Shown here: piece after piece, positions 1 to 12,231 of the stretch
Position numbering within the stretch: position 1 is the first letter of the stretch
Layout of the letters: each line of letters opens with the position of its first letter
Source of the DNA: Eleginops maclovinus
Lineage: Eukaryota; Chordata; Actinopteri; Perciformes; Eleginopidae
Assembly: GCF_036324505.1 (NCBI RefSeq)
Contig: NC_086366.1
Span: forward strand, 5,763,427 to 5,827,426
Direction of reading: 5' to 3'
DNA length: 64,000 bases
Notes under the pieces: model-generated
The model's database searches: none
What the model was told of the DNA's origin: nothing
What the model saw: the letters and a program-made list of their open reading frames with translations, nothing else
Made by a program: the position numbers and the translations under genes

Positions 1-200
1 CATCCCCCGAAACGCCTCCATAGGACTCCATTGTTTACTTCCAGAACATAGTGACATCACTTTGTAACACTCACGCTTCTATTGGCCGGCGCCAATAGTG
101 TGGTTTCAGCCAGAGGGTGAAAAGAGGTGCTGCATCACAGGCAGTAGAGACACAAAATACTCACATGAACCTGAAGATGAGCAGAATATATCCTCTTTAA
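1..200 (+). mobile_element. TTAA-flanked MITE, copy 1 (5' end cut by window)
   Basis: This is the inner and right part of the common ~395 bp element: the TAGTGACATCAC motif, CAGAGGGTGAAAAGAGGTGC, GAACCTGAAGATGAGCAGAATAT, then the TTAA end at 197-200. The sequence continues left of the window. Confidence 0.85.
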
Positions 201-1102
<902 letters not shown>

Positions 1103-1216
1103 TGTGTCACTGACAACATTGTCCAGCTGTTCCCTCATCCTTGCGTGTGAAAAGGAGAATGTTTTTGTGAACTTTTGGCAATTCGTGAGAGGGTTTTTTT
1201 TGTATTATTCTTTGTG

Positions 1217-1255
<39 letters not shown>

Positions 1256-1481
1256 GTCGGTGTGTGCTTGAATATGCCGGGGCGCATGTGTGCACACGCT
1301 CGTGTTTGTGTGATGGAGAAACAGTGTTTCGTGACTGTGTCTTTGTTGATTTTAGCGACGATAAAGACCCCCTGTGGTGCTCAGTGTAGCGAGAGCCAAC
1401 ACTGAGATTCCACTCATCTGGACCCCATGGCGCACCACACATCACATGACAAGTGCGTATTTATGAGTGTAGAACTGGGCA

Positions 1482-1575
<94 letters not shown>
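1482..1575 (+). repeat. (TG)n microsatellite
   Basis: An uninterrupted array of about 47 TG units, followed by a G-rich stretch (1650-1800) with no gene signal. Confidence 0.97.
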
Positions 1576-1576
<1 letters not shown>

Positions 1577-1901
1577 AAGTGCCTTGACCATGTGCGTGTC
1601 TTTCTGAATGAATGTGTTTCTATGTCTGTTTATCTGGGTGTGTATGAGGGTGTGTGTGGAGCAGGGAAAAGGGAGGGGTAGTAGCGGTCACATGGGGATA
1701 GAGGGAAGTGCAAGCGGTGGGGGGGGGCAGAGGCATGCAAGAAGCAGAGAGGAGAGGAGGGGTTGGGGGCAGATGGATCAGGGGAATACTGTACTGTGGA
1801 GTGGCTGAATCAAAGTGTGTGAGATGGCCTGCTTCTGAGCTGTCTGTTTGGAATAGTGGCAGAAAAACCCTCAGAAAATCTCACACACACACATGATGGA
1901 T

Positions 1902-3960
1902 GTGTGCATCCAAACAGCTCAACAATTTATCGAAATCGCAGGAACCACATGTCATCATACTATTTTTAGTATGTAGTTAATGTAGTACAAGAAAAAGGAA
2001 CACATTAAAAAAGCAGTCGTTGCAGCAAAGGGAACGCATAGTTGAATTTAGTTAAATGTAAATATTAAAAAAGCAAATGTACATATGTTAATAAATAGGT
2101 GCTAAAGAAGAAACTTTGGTTGCATTCTTTGAGGGGGTTGCGTTAAATTGTAATGAATTAATTATCATGTAGAGATATCCAATCAACAATTCATTTTCTA
2201 CTGACTCAACAAAACCTGTTTGGTACAGATCCTCTTAAAAAAAACACAAAAAACACTGTGATCATTTTATTATTGAAGAATGCAAAAGCTATCAATTCCT
2301 CCTGAGTGGTGATGACATATTACTTTAGGCCGACTTCACATCACCACCGCTAGCAATCACTGTTTTTATGACACAAAGAAGCTTCGGAAATTCACCAGTG
2401 GGGTATTTACTGTATTTTATCTCTTGAGCTAAAACACGTTCAATAACAACATTCACTTCCAGATGAAGGAACAGGAATTGGTAAAATGCTATTTATTCAG
2501 GGTTTAAGGGCTCACTCTGCACCTCTCTATATCAGCAAAAATAACTGCAATTTTTATCCAAACCGTGCAGCCCTAGTTGAAATGTTCAAAAGAAATAAAA
2601 GGATGAAGTCATCAGAGCAGACAGGAAGGAGGGAACATGTGTCAGAGGGGTGATGACCCACGGTGTTAGTAATACACATTTAGGACTGTTGTAAAGTAGT
2701 GGCTTATCCCCCCCCCCCGCACCCTGCGCCCCACACCAGGGTAATCCAGGGTTGCATGTTGGTCCTCCCCTTGTATCATACTCTCTTCGCTTCCCTACTC
2801 CTGTGCGTGGAAGCGGGGAAAGGGCAGTGGCAGGGAAAGAATCACCTATGGCTGACTCGACCGGCACTCGGGCACGCATCACATCACATCCAAACACAGG
2901 GCGAGGCACGGCACGGCACACAAAACAACAACAACAACTCGCCTGAGGAGCATCGGGCTGCAGACGGTCAGCACATCAGACTATTCGACCTAATGTGTCT
3001 CCTTTAAGTTAGTTATGCTCATCTTCAGAACTGAGCCGTCAGGTAGCTTTGAATGTCAGGGGGCACAAAGAGTCAAACTGAAAATACAGCCGTTTCAGTT
3101 TCATGCTTTTTTTATACTTTTCATTTGTCAACTTAGTTAAAGGATACACTCTGCTGAGAATACGAACTCAAATGTAGGTAAATCACATTATTTGTATTTT
3201 TATTTTTTATGTTTTATTGTAAAAATTTGTATGAAAAGAAATTAATAAAAACTAGAACAAAAAAAAACCATTCAGATATCCTTCGGGTTAAGTTGAGGGA
3301 TTTATTATTATATATATTGTTATAAGAGGCTAATGTGAAGTCCCGCTCGGGCTACAACTGTTTCCCCCCATTTTTTATATAAGGCCATGAATGCAGATCT
3401 TAGATTAGTCAGATAGAGCTGTACAACACTGTTTATTCACTCCACTTTTTGTCAGTATATCAGCTTTTACACAGAACGCTGTTTTCTACTTATAGCCAGT
3501 TATTGGGGCACAAATTAAACGTCTATTCATTTAACACGTTGGATCTTGTAACACATTTATTTGGACTGCAATCTAACGGCATGCTTCATACCTGGACACT
3601 GAACAGCCTACTCATTTTAAACTGCATGAACTATATTACAAAGATCTTCTCCACACTTGTAAACAGCTGCCGCACTGACATTACAGAAGCTTCTTTAACC
3701 CCGCAGTGCCACAGATTTGAACCGTCCTGAACCCTGCATCTACCGTTTTGTACCATTTTTCCCTACATTATTTACATTATAGACTCTGATGCGTTATAGG
3801 CTATACCGACAAAACAAAGAGGGAGACTGTATAATAAATTAATGTCTCTCTGGCGTTCTCACGGCCCGGGCTTTATGGGCAGACTGAGTGTAGACATACA
3901 TGTACGAGGTGAAGCCAGGACAGCAGGCGGCCAGCGAAAAAATAAGCCGGAGAGAGAAAG
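1902..3960. other. no gene seen; unclassified sequence with homopolymer C and G runs
   Basis: AT-rich sequence to 2690, then a more complex GC-balanced block (2690-3000) with a C run at 2709-2718 and overlapping frames on both strands that match nothing I recognise. 3000-3840 is AT-rich, and a G run begins at 3961. No splice-bounded exons were identified. Confidence 0.4.
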
Positions 3961-3980
3961 GGGGGGGGGGGGGGGGGGGG
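3961..3980 (+). repeat. poly-G tract
   Basis: A continuous run of 20 or more G just before the TG array at 4127. It could form quadruplex DNA and is a likely assembly weak point. Confidence 0.95.
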
Positions 3981-4123
3981 GTATAGTCTGTTACATTAAT
4001 CAGAGTTAGCAGACAACACATGTGCTTCCGTTATCCCCACTAGACCACGCATCACAACACACGGCTCGGCACGACATGGCACAGTAAGCCAGGAGAGGCC
4101 AGAAGAGGTAACTTCGGCTGAAG

Positions 4124-4126
<3 letters not shown>

Positions 4127-4217
<91 letters not shown>
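4127..4217 (+). repeat. (TG)n microsatellite
   Basis: About 45 uninterrupted TG units. Confidence 0.97.
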
Positions 4218-4218
<1 letters not shown>

Positions 4219-5340
4219 CTGTCTATCCATTTTCATAGCGGTCGATATGTGCTTCACATTCATGTTCTGTCATTTGCAGCTTAAACAAGGAGCTGTCTGA
4301 CTGGATGACAGTCAACTGAGCGCAGCAAATTGCAACCTCATTTAACCCTCTTAAGCAAGAGGAAACAAGCGGCATCGCCTGCAGTGTTTAACTCCATGCT
4401 CAAGTGTATTATGCAGAGACCCATCAGACACTTATGAATGAGTAAAACAGAGGAGCTCTGATGTGGTTTGACTGTATAGAAACGAAACAAATCTTTTGTT
4501 AATTAACATTTACCTAACTTATTTAATTGATCCAACTGTCAAAACTAAAGTTAGCCTTCTATTTTATGACTTATGTATATGAAACGATGATTTTTATGAT
4601 GTATACACTTGTATACTTGTTGATGTTGATACTTAATATTTACTTACTTGTACGACGAAATGGAATATGGTCAACATATCTGACCTGGTCTAAAGGCACT
4701 GTGAAGTGGGAAGATTTTTTACTTACAATTCACAAAAATAACACAACAACTTCAATTCGCCTGCTATTTTATGACCTATTTATATGAAAAGATGATTGTT
4801 GCCCTGTAGGCAGTTGTAAACAGGATTTGGTTTGACTGTACAAATGAAAAAATCATCCTCGGGTCACAGAAGGACGTCTCTTAAGGGAATAAAGTAAAAG
4901 TAATGTTTAGAAACCTGTCCTCTTGCAGTGTTGTGATCCTTCCCTACATTTGTTTTTGTGCACACTTTCCCTTAAAATCTACCTCAGTTATTGATCAACA
5001 CCACCCACAATGAATGCTGGGAGTAGCTGTGTTGAGCTCTATGGTCTGTGTATGCATTGACAATAACTTGGATTTTGGTTTTGAAGTATTTAATATCTGA
5101 ACTCTTTCAAAATTAAATGCCACAGTAGCTGGCAAGGCAACCGCTTCATAAAAGCATTGTTGACCTCGCAATGACCTCTGGGATTATCATGTAATATTGT
5201 CACTTGGTATTTTCCCTGATGGAGACGCCCGTGACAATATTGCACAATAATCCCCCCGCTGTCTCTCCGTCATTACTGCAGATCAGCATTCATCTGATGA
5301 AACCTCCCTCTGTCCCTCTCTCCTCATCTCTCTTGCCTGC
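4218..5340. other. no gene seen; possible conserved non-coding stretch
   Basis: 4440-4900 is AT-rich. 5000-5340 is compositionally complex and repeat-free, ending in a CT-rich tract, and would be a fair candidate for a conserved non-coding element. That is an impression only, with no comparison available. Confidence 0.3.
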
Positions 5341-5870
5341 CCCAAGATTGAAGAAAAAACAGACTAAAAAAAGAAGAAGGTGAAGCAGATATGAAAAGAG
5401 TGGAGAAGGAAAGAGAGAAAGTCACTGATTAAAGAACAGATAACGCAACAATTATTCAGGAACCTCCTGAGGTCGGGTTGAAGATCAAGACAAAAAACCG
5501 GAATGGTAGATTATGCCTGGTTTGAAAACTATCCATTATTCAAGAAAAGGAGAACTGAGGTAAGGAGAGAGAAACAGAGAGATGTGTAGCACGGTTTATC
5601 TCCCTGGGATGTGGGGCTATTCTATTATTTTTACTGTAGAAGACTTTCACATAAAAAATTGATGGAGGGAGAAGGAGAAGAAGAGGATTTGAGAGCCCAG
5701 TTCGGACAGTCAAGAGTCTGAGGCACGGGAAGAAGGCTAGTCACATCTAAAGGAAGAAATAAACTGAGAAAAAAGATAACGGTTTAGATTTAGTAGCATT
5801 TGCTATCCACGGAAGGGGATTTGGGACGAATGAGAAAGAATATGGAGAGATGATCAACATTTTTCTGATA
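5340..5870 (+). repeat. purine-rich (GA-rich) tract
   Basis: A long stretch dominated by GAAGGAGA-like purine runs on the plus strand, with short A runs. No coding signal. Confidence 0.6.
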
Positions 5871-5879
5871 TAAGAGTCT

Positions 5880-6260
5880 TTCTTTAATCTCACAATTCTG
5901 ACTTTTATAATTTGAACTATGACTTACTATCTGAATTCTTACATTTTATATGAATTCAGACTTTTTGCTTCGATTAGTGACTTTTTTCTCAGATTTTATT
6001 TTAGAAATTCTGACTCTTTTTAATAATTCAGACTTTTTTTCTCAGAACTTCTTCTGACTTTTTTGATTCAGTGTGTTTTATTGGAATTCTGACATTTTTT
6101 CTAAAACTTCTGACGTTAATTTAGATTTTTTTTTATATAATTCAGACATTTTTCCTCAGAACTTTGACGTTTCTATTGAAATTTGACAATAATCATATCA
6201 TTTTGACTTTTTTCTCAGTATTGTGACTTTTTATTTTACCAGATTGCTGACTTTAATATC
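5880..6260 (+). repeat. degenerate tandem repeat of TTCTGACTTTTTTCTCAG type
   Basis: The words ATTCAGAC, TTCTGAC, GACTTTTT and TTTCTCAGA recur every 20-35 bp in diverged copies. This is an old minisatellite-like tandem array with no pure units left. Confidence 0.75.
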
Positions 6261-6999
6261 AGAATGCAAAGAAATATATATTTTGTCCAGATCTCTACAA
6301 AATGTTCACATATTGCGCTGATCTTCCTCCATAGTTTGTGTCACGTTTCAGTAAGAATAAAAAGCTCTACAGCAACTAAACTTGACGTTTGCGGTGGTGA
6401 CTGTTTAAATGTTGTATAAAGGTGTCCATGAGACATTATACCGTTAAAGTAGACTGCAGCTTTCATCTCAACTTCACTGCAAAATGCAATAAGGTACATT
6501 CAGGCCCAACTTCACAATACCCAAAGTATAAAAGAAACAAATCCACATTAAGCCTGTTGTTTAAACAAATCAAAGTGTTATTTTGAATTACATTTCTTTA
6601 ATGAATCCATTTCCTGTTGACACAAAGACGTACCCTGAAGCTTAACTGAAACACCATTTGAAAGCCGTGTTTACACAGCAGGCATTTCAGTTGTGTGTCT
6701 CGTGCGCCTACACAGCTGTCTGTACACAAAGGCCACATAATAGCTCCCGCTTCAATTGCACGTAATCACAACCAAAGCTGTTTTCACGCTTCAGGTCTAT
6801 TTTCTGCTGCTTTGGTAAGTACAGTGAAGAAGAAGTCTCTGGTTCTGCCAAAGAGTGTGCTACTATCACTCCGTGCTGTTCCTGTGTGTGCTCGAGGAGT
6901 GTGTGGACTTGGTGTCCCCTTAACGCTAATTCCAAGAGTGAAAAATGTCCCTGTTGCACCATAAAAGACATTTGTGTTTGCTGCTGCCTTTTATTTAAT

Positions 7000-7160
7000 C
7001 AAATGACTATCCTTCACTACACTGTCACTTTAATTCTTGTATTTTTTAATGTATTTTATATTATCTTGGCTTTCTCTGTTGTCTTGATGCTTTATTGTTT
7101 TTTGTGAAGCACTTTGAATCGCCTTGTTGTTGCTATATAAATAAACTTGCCTTGCCTTAT
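7000..7160 (+). mobile_element. LINE 3' tail fragment (L2/Rex-like)
   Basis: AT-rich 3' UTR-like sequence ending in GAAGCACTTTGAATCGCC and then TATATAAATAAACTTGCC with a short TTGCC tail. This is the characteristic end of teleost L2-type LINEs. No coding part remains. Confidence 0.55.
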
Positions 7161-7162
7161 TG

Positions 7163-7402
7163 TCAAGGTTTAAAACACACACACACAAGAACACGGCCAC
7201 ACAAACACACACACACACATCCTAATCTCCGCTTGTGTGTTTTGAAAGGAAAAAGATAAATAACATTAAAAAGAGAGTACCAGATGTGTCTTTGTGCTCG
7301 CATGTCTATCTCTGTGTATGTGTTTGCCATAAAGTGTTTTTGATGTCTGGTCTTCATTGATTCACTCCTTCGATCCTCCGGCGCACACACACACACACAC
7401 AC
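7163..7402 (+). repeat. imperfect (CA)n stretches
   Basis: Broken CA runs at 7172-7219 and 7383-7402 separated by unique DNA. Confidence 0.8.
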
Positions 7403-7892
7403 AACGATGCCCCTTGCTTTCTCTACTCTCTCTTTAATTATCTAAGAAAAAGTGAACGTCTTATTCCGTTACATTGTGTTTCGGAGCTCTTCACAGACCA
7501 CAACATTTGAGAAGTTAACAGGGAGGATTGTCCCTCCTGTGTCAGCTCCTTCCCTTGTCTCTTGGAGGTGAACGTCTTGTCCTGTTACACTGTGTGTTTG
7601 AGCTCCGACGGCTGTGAAACTTGAGAAGTGAATAGGTAGCATCAGCGCTGTGCGGAGAACAAGAGGTGCTCAGCTGCTGTGTCAAAAGGCTGTGGTGTTC
7701 TCTGCTCTGTGCTGCAACTGAACACAACTCACCCTCAGACGGGAACACTGCCATGGAAAGTTAAAGAGTCACTCTGACAAATTGGAGAAAAACCTTGCCA
7801 GGTAATAAAGGATTGAAACATTGTTCTGATTGTTGGTGGTGACGTTAGACAAAGGCTTATTAGAGCAAAGTATCATGGCAGGGGTCCAAAGA

Positions 7893-8095
7893 GTGGTGCA
7901 GTGATGACGTATTTTTGTTAGCTGACCCAGAAGTTATGATCACAAAGGGCTGCCTCTGCAAAAAGCAATGAGAGGTTTCCGTGGGTGTCAGTAAATGGAG
8001 GAAAATAAGAAATTGGTGGCATGTTACATGTTTTGCTCAGCAGGATCATCTCCACATATTAACACCAATTTAGATTTAGGAAGACGGTGATTTTG
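7893..8095 (-). mobile_element. GTGGTGCAG-TIR MITE, partial inverted copy
   Basis: It begins AGTGGTGCAGTGATGACGTA, the inverted form of the right terminus of the copy at 41936-42343. It shares the internal block ATCTCCACATATTAACACCA with that copy and is cut off on the inner side. Confidence 0.65.
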
Positions 8096-8504
8096 CCAAT
8101 TGATAAACCTCCAAAACAGTAGCTGTTTTATTGAAACTGGACTTCCTGGATCATATTTCCTCAATGCTACCTGTAGCAACGCGCCAACGCAGCCCTCTGA
8201 ATAACCTTTTTAATGCAGTGCTATTTTTAGTCCGACCACCTGCTTGGAGAAGCAAGTTTGAGTTGATTTTCAATTTAAAACCTGCAGTGAAAGTGGGGAG
8301 TAGCACGGCCTGGTCCCTGAATAATAAGTGCTAATTTGTCCTTGAGAAAGACAAAGGAGGGGACAGAGGGGACATGTGCTTGTATTCACAATGCTGAGAC
8401 TGATAAGCACAGTGCATTCTAAGCACATCTACCAAAGAAAACTAAAGAAACCCATCGTGAAGAGGAAAGCTGTTGGAGGTGGGGTTGTCTGTCCCTGTAT
8501 AGAG

Positions 8505-9175
8505 TGGTGCAGGAATGAGTCCTGAACCCAAATATTACTCAGGATTTTCCCACTTCCTGTTCCCTCGTCTGGAAGTGAGTGTTTTTTTTTCACGTTTTGT
8601 TCATAGAAATAGGTCAGTAATTACCACGTTTGTGAATATCCGAAGCTTCTATGTGTCATCAAAATAGCGGTTGCAGGCCCCGGTCGTGGCGCAACTGGCT
8701 GGGGCACCTGCACCATATGCCGGCGACCCAGGTTTGATTCCCGACCCGTGGTCCTTTCCGGATCCCACCCCGACTCTCTCTCCCACTTTCCTGTCACTCT
8801 CCACTGTCCTATCCGATTAAAGGCAAAAAAAGCCCCCAAAGAATATCTAGAAAAAAATAGCAGTTGCTAACAAGTGACTAAATTAGACGACTAAATATCA
8901 TCCCGACAAATATTAGCCGCCTTTAGCTTAGCGATGGTGAGGGGAGGTCATGTGACCATGAAGTAGTTCCTTTATAGCCTAATGTAAGCTTTTTACCTCT
9001 TGCGAATGCATTTACATTGTCAAAAATCACAAATGATGTGAAGATTATCCTGGTAAAACAAACATGTAGTAGCCTATCTTAAACGAGTGTTTGCTACAGA
9101 GATTATTTTGAAAATGATCGTAAATCCAATGGAAAATGGTCAGCCTACAAAAATCATCACTGCTCCACACATGTG
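8505..9175 (+). mobile_element. GTGGTGCAG-TIR MITE, complete but interrupted by a SINE
   Basis: The left end is GTGGTGCAGGAATGAGTCCT and the right end TCATCACTGCTCCAC, which is its inverted repeat. Internal blocks (CCGCCTTTAGCTTAGCGATGG, GTAGTTCCTTTATAGCCTAA) match the copy at 41936-42343. The SINE at 8675-8853 sits inside it. Superfamily unclear. Confidence 0.8.
8675..8853 (+). mobile_element. tRNA-derived SINE with target-site duplication
   Basis: The pol III box A (TGGCGCAACTGG, 8687-8698) and box B (GGTTTGATTCC, 8731-8741) have tRNA-like spacing. A unique body follows, with an AAAGGCAAAAAAAGCCC 3' end. The flanks AAAATAGCGGTTGC (8661-8674) and AAAATAGCAGTTGC (8854-8867) are a 14-bp duplication with one mismatch. 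The related MITE at 41936-42343 shows the uninterrupted site (GCAGCGGTCGCTAACAAGTG), confirming the boundaries. Confidence 0.92.
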
Positions 9176-9179
9176 TTAT

Positions 9180-10120
9180 AAAGTGTTCTTTTTTGAGTCC
9201 ACCTGTAGATGTAATTGAGTTTCCTCTCTGTGTTTGTATACACACACAAGCCTGTGTTAGTTTGTGTGTTTGTGCCCAGTGTGTGGGTGGCAGGCATGGT
9301 GTTTGTGTGTAACCGCAGCGCTCTCCCTCTCAGCAGCCCACCATTAAACCTCAGTGCCAGCCCTCTCCCAGCACACCGGGATTAACAGCACTTAAATGGG
9401 CCTGTTAGTACACCGCCTCCTCTGTGCCTCCCACGCCGACCAGCACACACAGAGCTGCCCACTGCTCTGCGCTCGCACCGCACACTGCCTCTGTTGTTTT
9501 TTGTTCTCTGGCCGCCCTCAGCCACCTAAACCCCCTCCAATAAATGGTGCTGAAGTGTACTCAGCGGGGGGCTAAGCCTAGAACATCCTCTATTTTACGA
9601 ACCTATTGAACACTGAGTGGATGACAGAGGGAGGGAAAAAAATAAGGTACAGCCTGAACCAGATGGGCTATGATCAAAATGAGCCTCTCCCTCCCCCTGT
9701 CATTCTTTGTTATTGTCTCTCCATCCTTTGTTCTGGTTATCACATGCCCGTTGTGAGAAATTATGAACAGAAAAACTCAAACGGATGCACACAAACACAC
9801 GGGGAGAGACGGATGCCCAAACAGAAATCAATAAATAATATGGATTCCCATTTGGGTCTGTTGGCCACGGCTCAGCAGGCAGAAAGACAATGTGTGTGTG
9901 CGTACTGTACATCTGAGTGAAAGAGAGTACTGAGGAGGTTAACAGTGGGGGGGATTTGTGTGTACATGGCCATGGAAAGGCCACCCTCACATAATACCAG
10001 GGGGTGTATTGTTCTCAGCCATCTATTGGCCTCAATGAGAAATTCCAGAAATGACTGGAGAGAAACACACAGGAAGAGAGAGAAGCCTCAGAGTGATTAT
10101 GTACTGGTGTGTCAAACTGG
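9180..10120. other. no gene seen; GC-balanced unique block
   Basis: 9290-9560 is rich in C and free of repeats, with no exon signal I can support. The rest is unremarkable. Confidence 0.4.
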
Positions 10121-10124
10121 TTAA

Positions 10125-10862
10125 AAAAGACAAATGTAACTGGGGAGTAATAGAATACATTTAACATAATCAGGATACATAAAAGGTAACTGTAGTCACT
10201 GACTGTTACATCAAAAAATACATAATCAGATTACTGTTATACTTCTAAAATGTGGGGATTACAATACACACATTACATTTTATATAAGGACATTAAACTA
10301 AAAAGAAGCATTTTCTCTTAGCTCAGATTTTATTTTTGCCTTTTTTTTGCCTTTACTTTTACTGCTAATCCATAGACTAGCGTGAATATGCTGAATGAAA
10401 AAGCCGGTTCTTTAAAAAAAGAAAAGGAAAACAGTTGTTTTGCATATACTGTGCCTTTGCCATTAAACTCAACATAACAGAGAAAAACGTTTGTTTTTTT
10501 AAAGCACTTTGAGAGTTTAGCCCATTTGAAACTAATGCACTTTAAATCTTCTGTCTGATTTGAAGAAAATACTTTTATTGTTTCCGGAGTTTGTATTATG
10601 GTATATTGCACTTTAGATAAAAGTGTCAGCTAAATGTAATGTCACTGTTCACTGTTCTTTTGTCTCACATAATACTCAGTATTGATATATACTCTCTTGT
10701 ATTTATTTGCAATGCATTTGATATTGAGGTGATCCAAAACTAACAGAAAGTAATCAGGTTACTTTGATATTGTGATCCTTAGATTAAGTTACTGATAACA
10801 TTTTCTCACAGCTAGTAATTGTAACGGATTACATATTTAAAGCAACCCTCTAAACCCTGCTG
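10125..10862 (+). mobile_element. hAT-like non-autonomous element, diverged ~730 bp copy
   Basis: It starts near TGGGGAGTAATAGAATACAT and ends GCAACCCTCTAAACCCTG. The internal GATATTGAGGTGATCCAAAA block near its right end matches the copy at 22671-23397. Its ends are too worn to show a target duplication. Confidence 0.6.
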
Positions 10863-11199
10863 ATAATTTACAGTAGCTTACTAAATGAACGCCAAATGTG
10901 GTCTTCTTTTTCTAGCCATGTCTTCTCTTGGTTATTTCCGTTAACGTCAGACTCAAAATACTGAGAACAGACTCTGCTATGGTCTGCAGCAAATTCAAAC
11001 AGAACAACAAACGTGGAGCGGGGCGATCAAACAGGCTGTAAACAAGCCAACAATATCCCCCTGTTCTTGATCAATGTGATAAATGAGTCATATTATGCTC
11101 TCAACGATTTTGCAACGTGATGACATATTTAAGTCTTTACTTAGCAGCTGCCACACACATCGCTTGAAATAAACTCACTATGGAAGCCTAGTTCCAGCC

Positions 11200-11376
11200 A
11201 GCTAACAGATCACAGCAGACTGGGCACTGGTTTCAGACAGAGGGTGAAAAGAGGTGCTGCAGCACAGGCAGTATGAGAAAAATAAAGAGCGTTTTGGACA
11301 GAAAGGATGGACACATGTCACAATAGAGGCAAAGATACTAATATGAACCGGAAAATAAGCTTAATATGTCCTTTCT
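11200..11376 (+). mobile_element. TTAA-flanked MITE, 3' half
   Basis: Contains ACAGATCACAGCAGACTGGG, CAGACAGAGGGTGAAAAGAG, GCACAGGCAGTATGAGAAAA and a worn right end (TCCTTTCTAAAC) that has lost the TTAA. Confidence 0.85.
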
Positions 11377-12127
11377 AAACTTCATAGAAAAAGAGTACCA
11401 CATCCGTATGTATCGCAATGCAATAAAGGTAAAAAAGGAAAATAAATATTTGTACAAATTCAGAAAAGTGGAGGTTTATGTCAGTCAAATCGTCATATAT
11501 CTAATCACAAGAATAGCTTTTATATCAGGGCCATGTGTCCCACCCCTCATATCTTTAGTTTTGAATTGCTTAGTGTCATCTTGAAAATAAGAGTTGTGTT
11601 TGCAGATGAATGTCCTTTGATAAACGGAGAATAAGCTGCTAGAACTGGTAAAAACTGTGTGCTAAAGGAAGAGATATTCCCTGCTAATTTATATTCATAC
11701 CATATGGCATATCATATGGGAATATGTAACTGCCACCTGACATTGACGAGGAAATAAAGCAACACGCCATCATCGCCATGGTGCTTCCTAAGTGCTTTAT
11801 GTTAAAACAGATGGAAGATTATAAGGACAGACATTGTTCCATTTCTTATCCTGGTCATATTGATGACTTCAGCATAAGGAGAGAGAGCAGCATTAACATT
11901 TACCAGGATGGGTTGTGGAAAAAAATGGCATATGTTGTGTCAATATGGTGTGTCATTAACATGCAGCTTTGAAAGGTAACATGTGAAGTACGGTCGCAAG
12001 CAGAATGCATAAGAGATGATTTGATGTCTGTTCCCCTGAGATGGTGTTCAGATTTCACTTCAAATAGAAAACCCATAAGGTACCTGCCAGGGGTTTTCAG
12101 GGAGATGATTTTTGAATCACTGCCTAC

Positions 12128-12231
12128 CTTTTCTATCTCTTCAGGCAGTGGGTAGATCGGAGGACAGTGAAGGACCAGCTTCATTTCCTTCTCCCCCTCC
12201 TGCTCCGCCTCCGTAGTGCTTTCCTCGTCTC
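12128..12231 (-). CDS. lekr1: lekr1-like coding exon 2
   Basis: The exon is 104 nt. The acceptor is CTCTTGTTTCCAG|G, with AG at 12233-12232 behind a pyrimidine-rich tract, and the donor is AAAAG|GTAGGC with GT at 12127-12126. It begins with the last two bases of a codon and ends in phase 0. It encodes 34 full codons: an acidic Glu-rich segment followed by CPPIYPLPEEIEK. Its GC-rich, codon-like composition differs sharply from the AT-rich flanks, which supports a real exon. Confidence 0.6.

Noticed and set aside
8687..8741. tRNA gene at the box A/box B pair
   Set aside because: It cannot fold as a complete tRNA and continues into a SINE body flanked by a target duplication.
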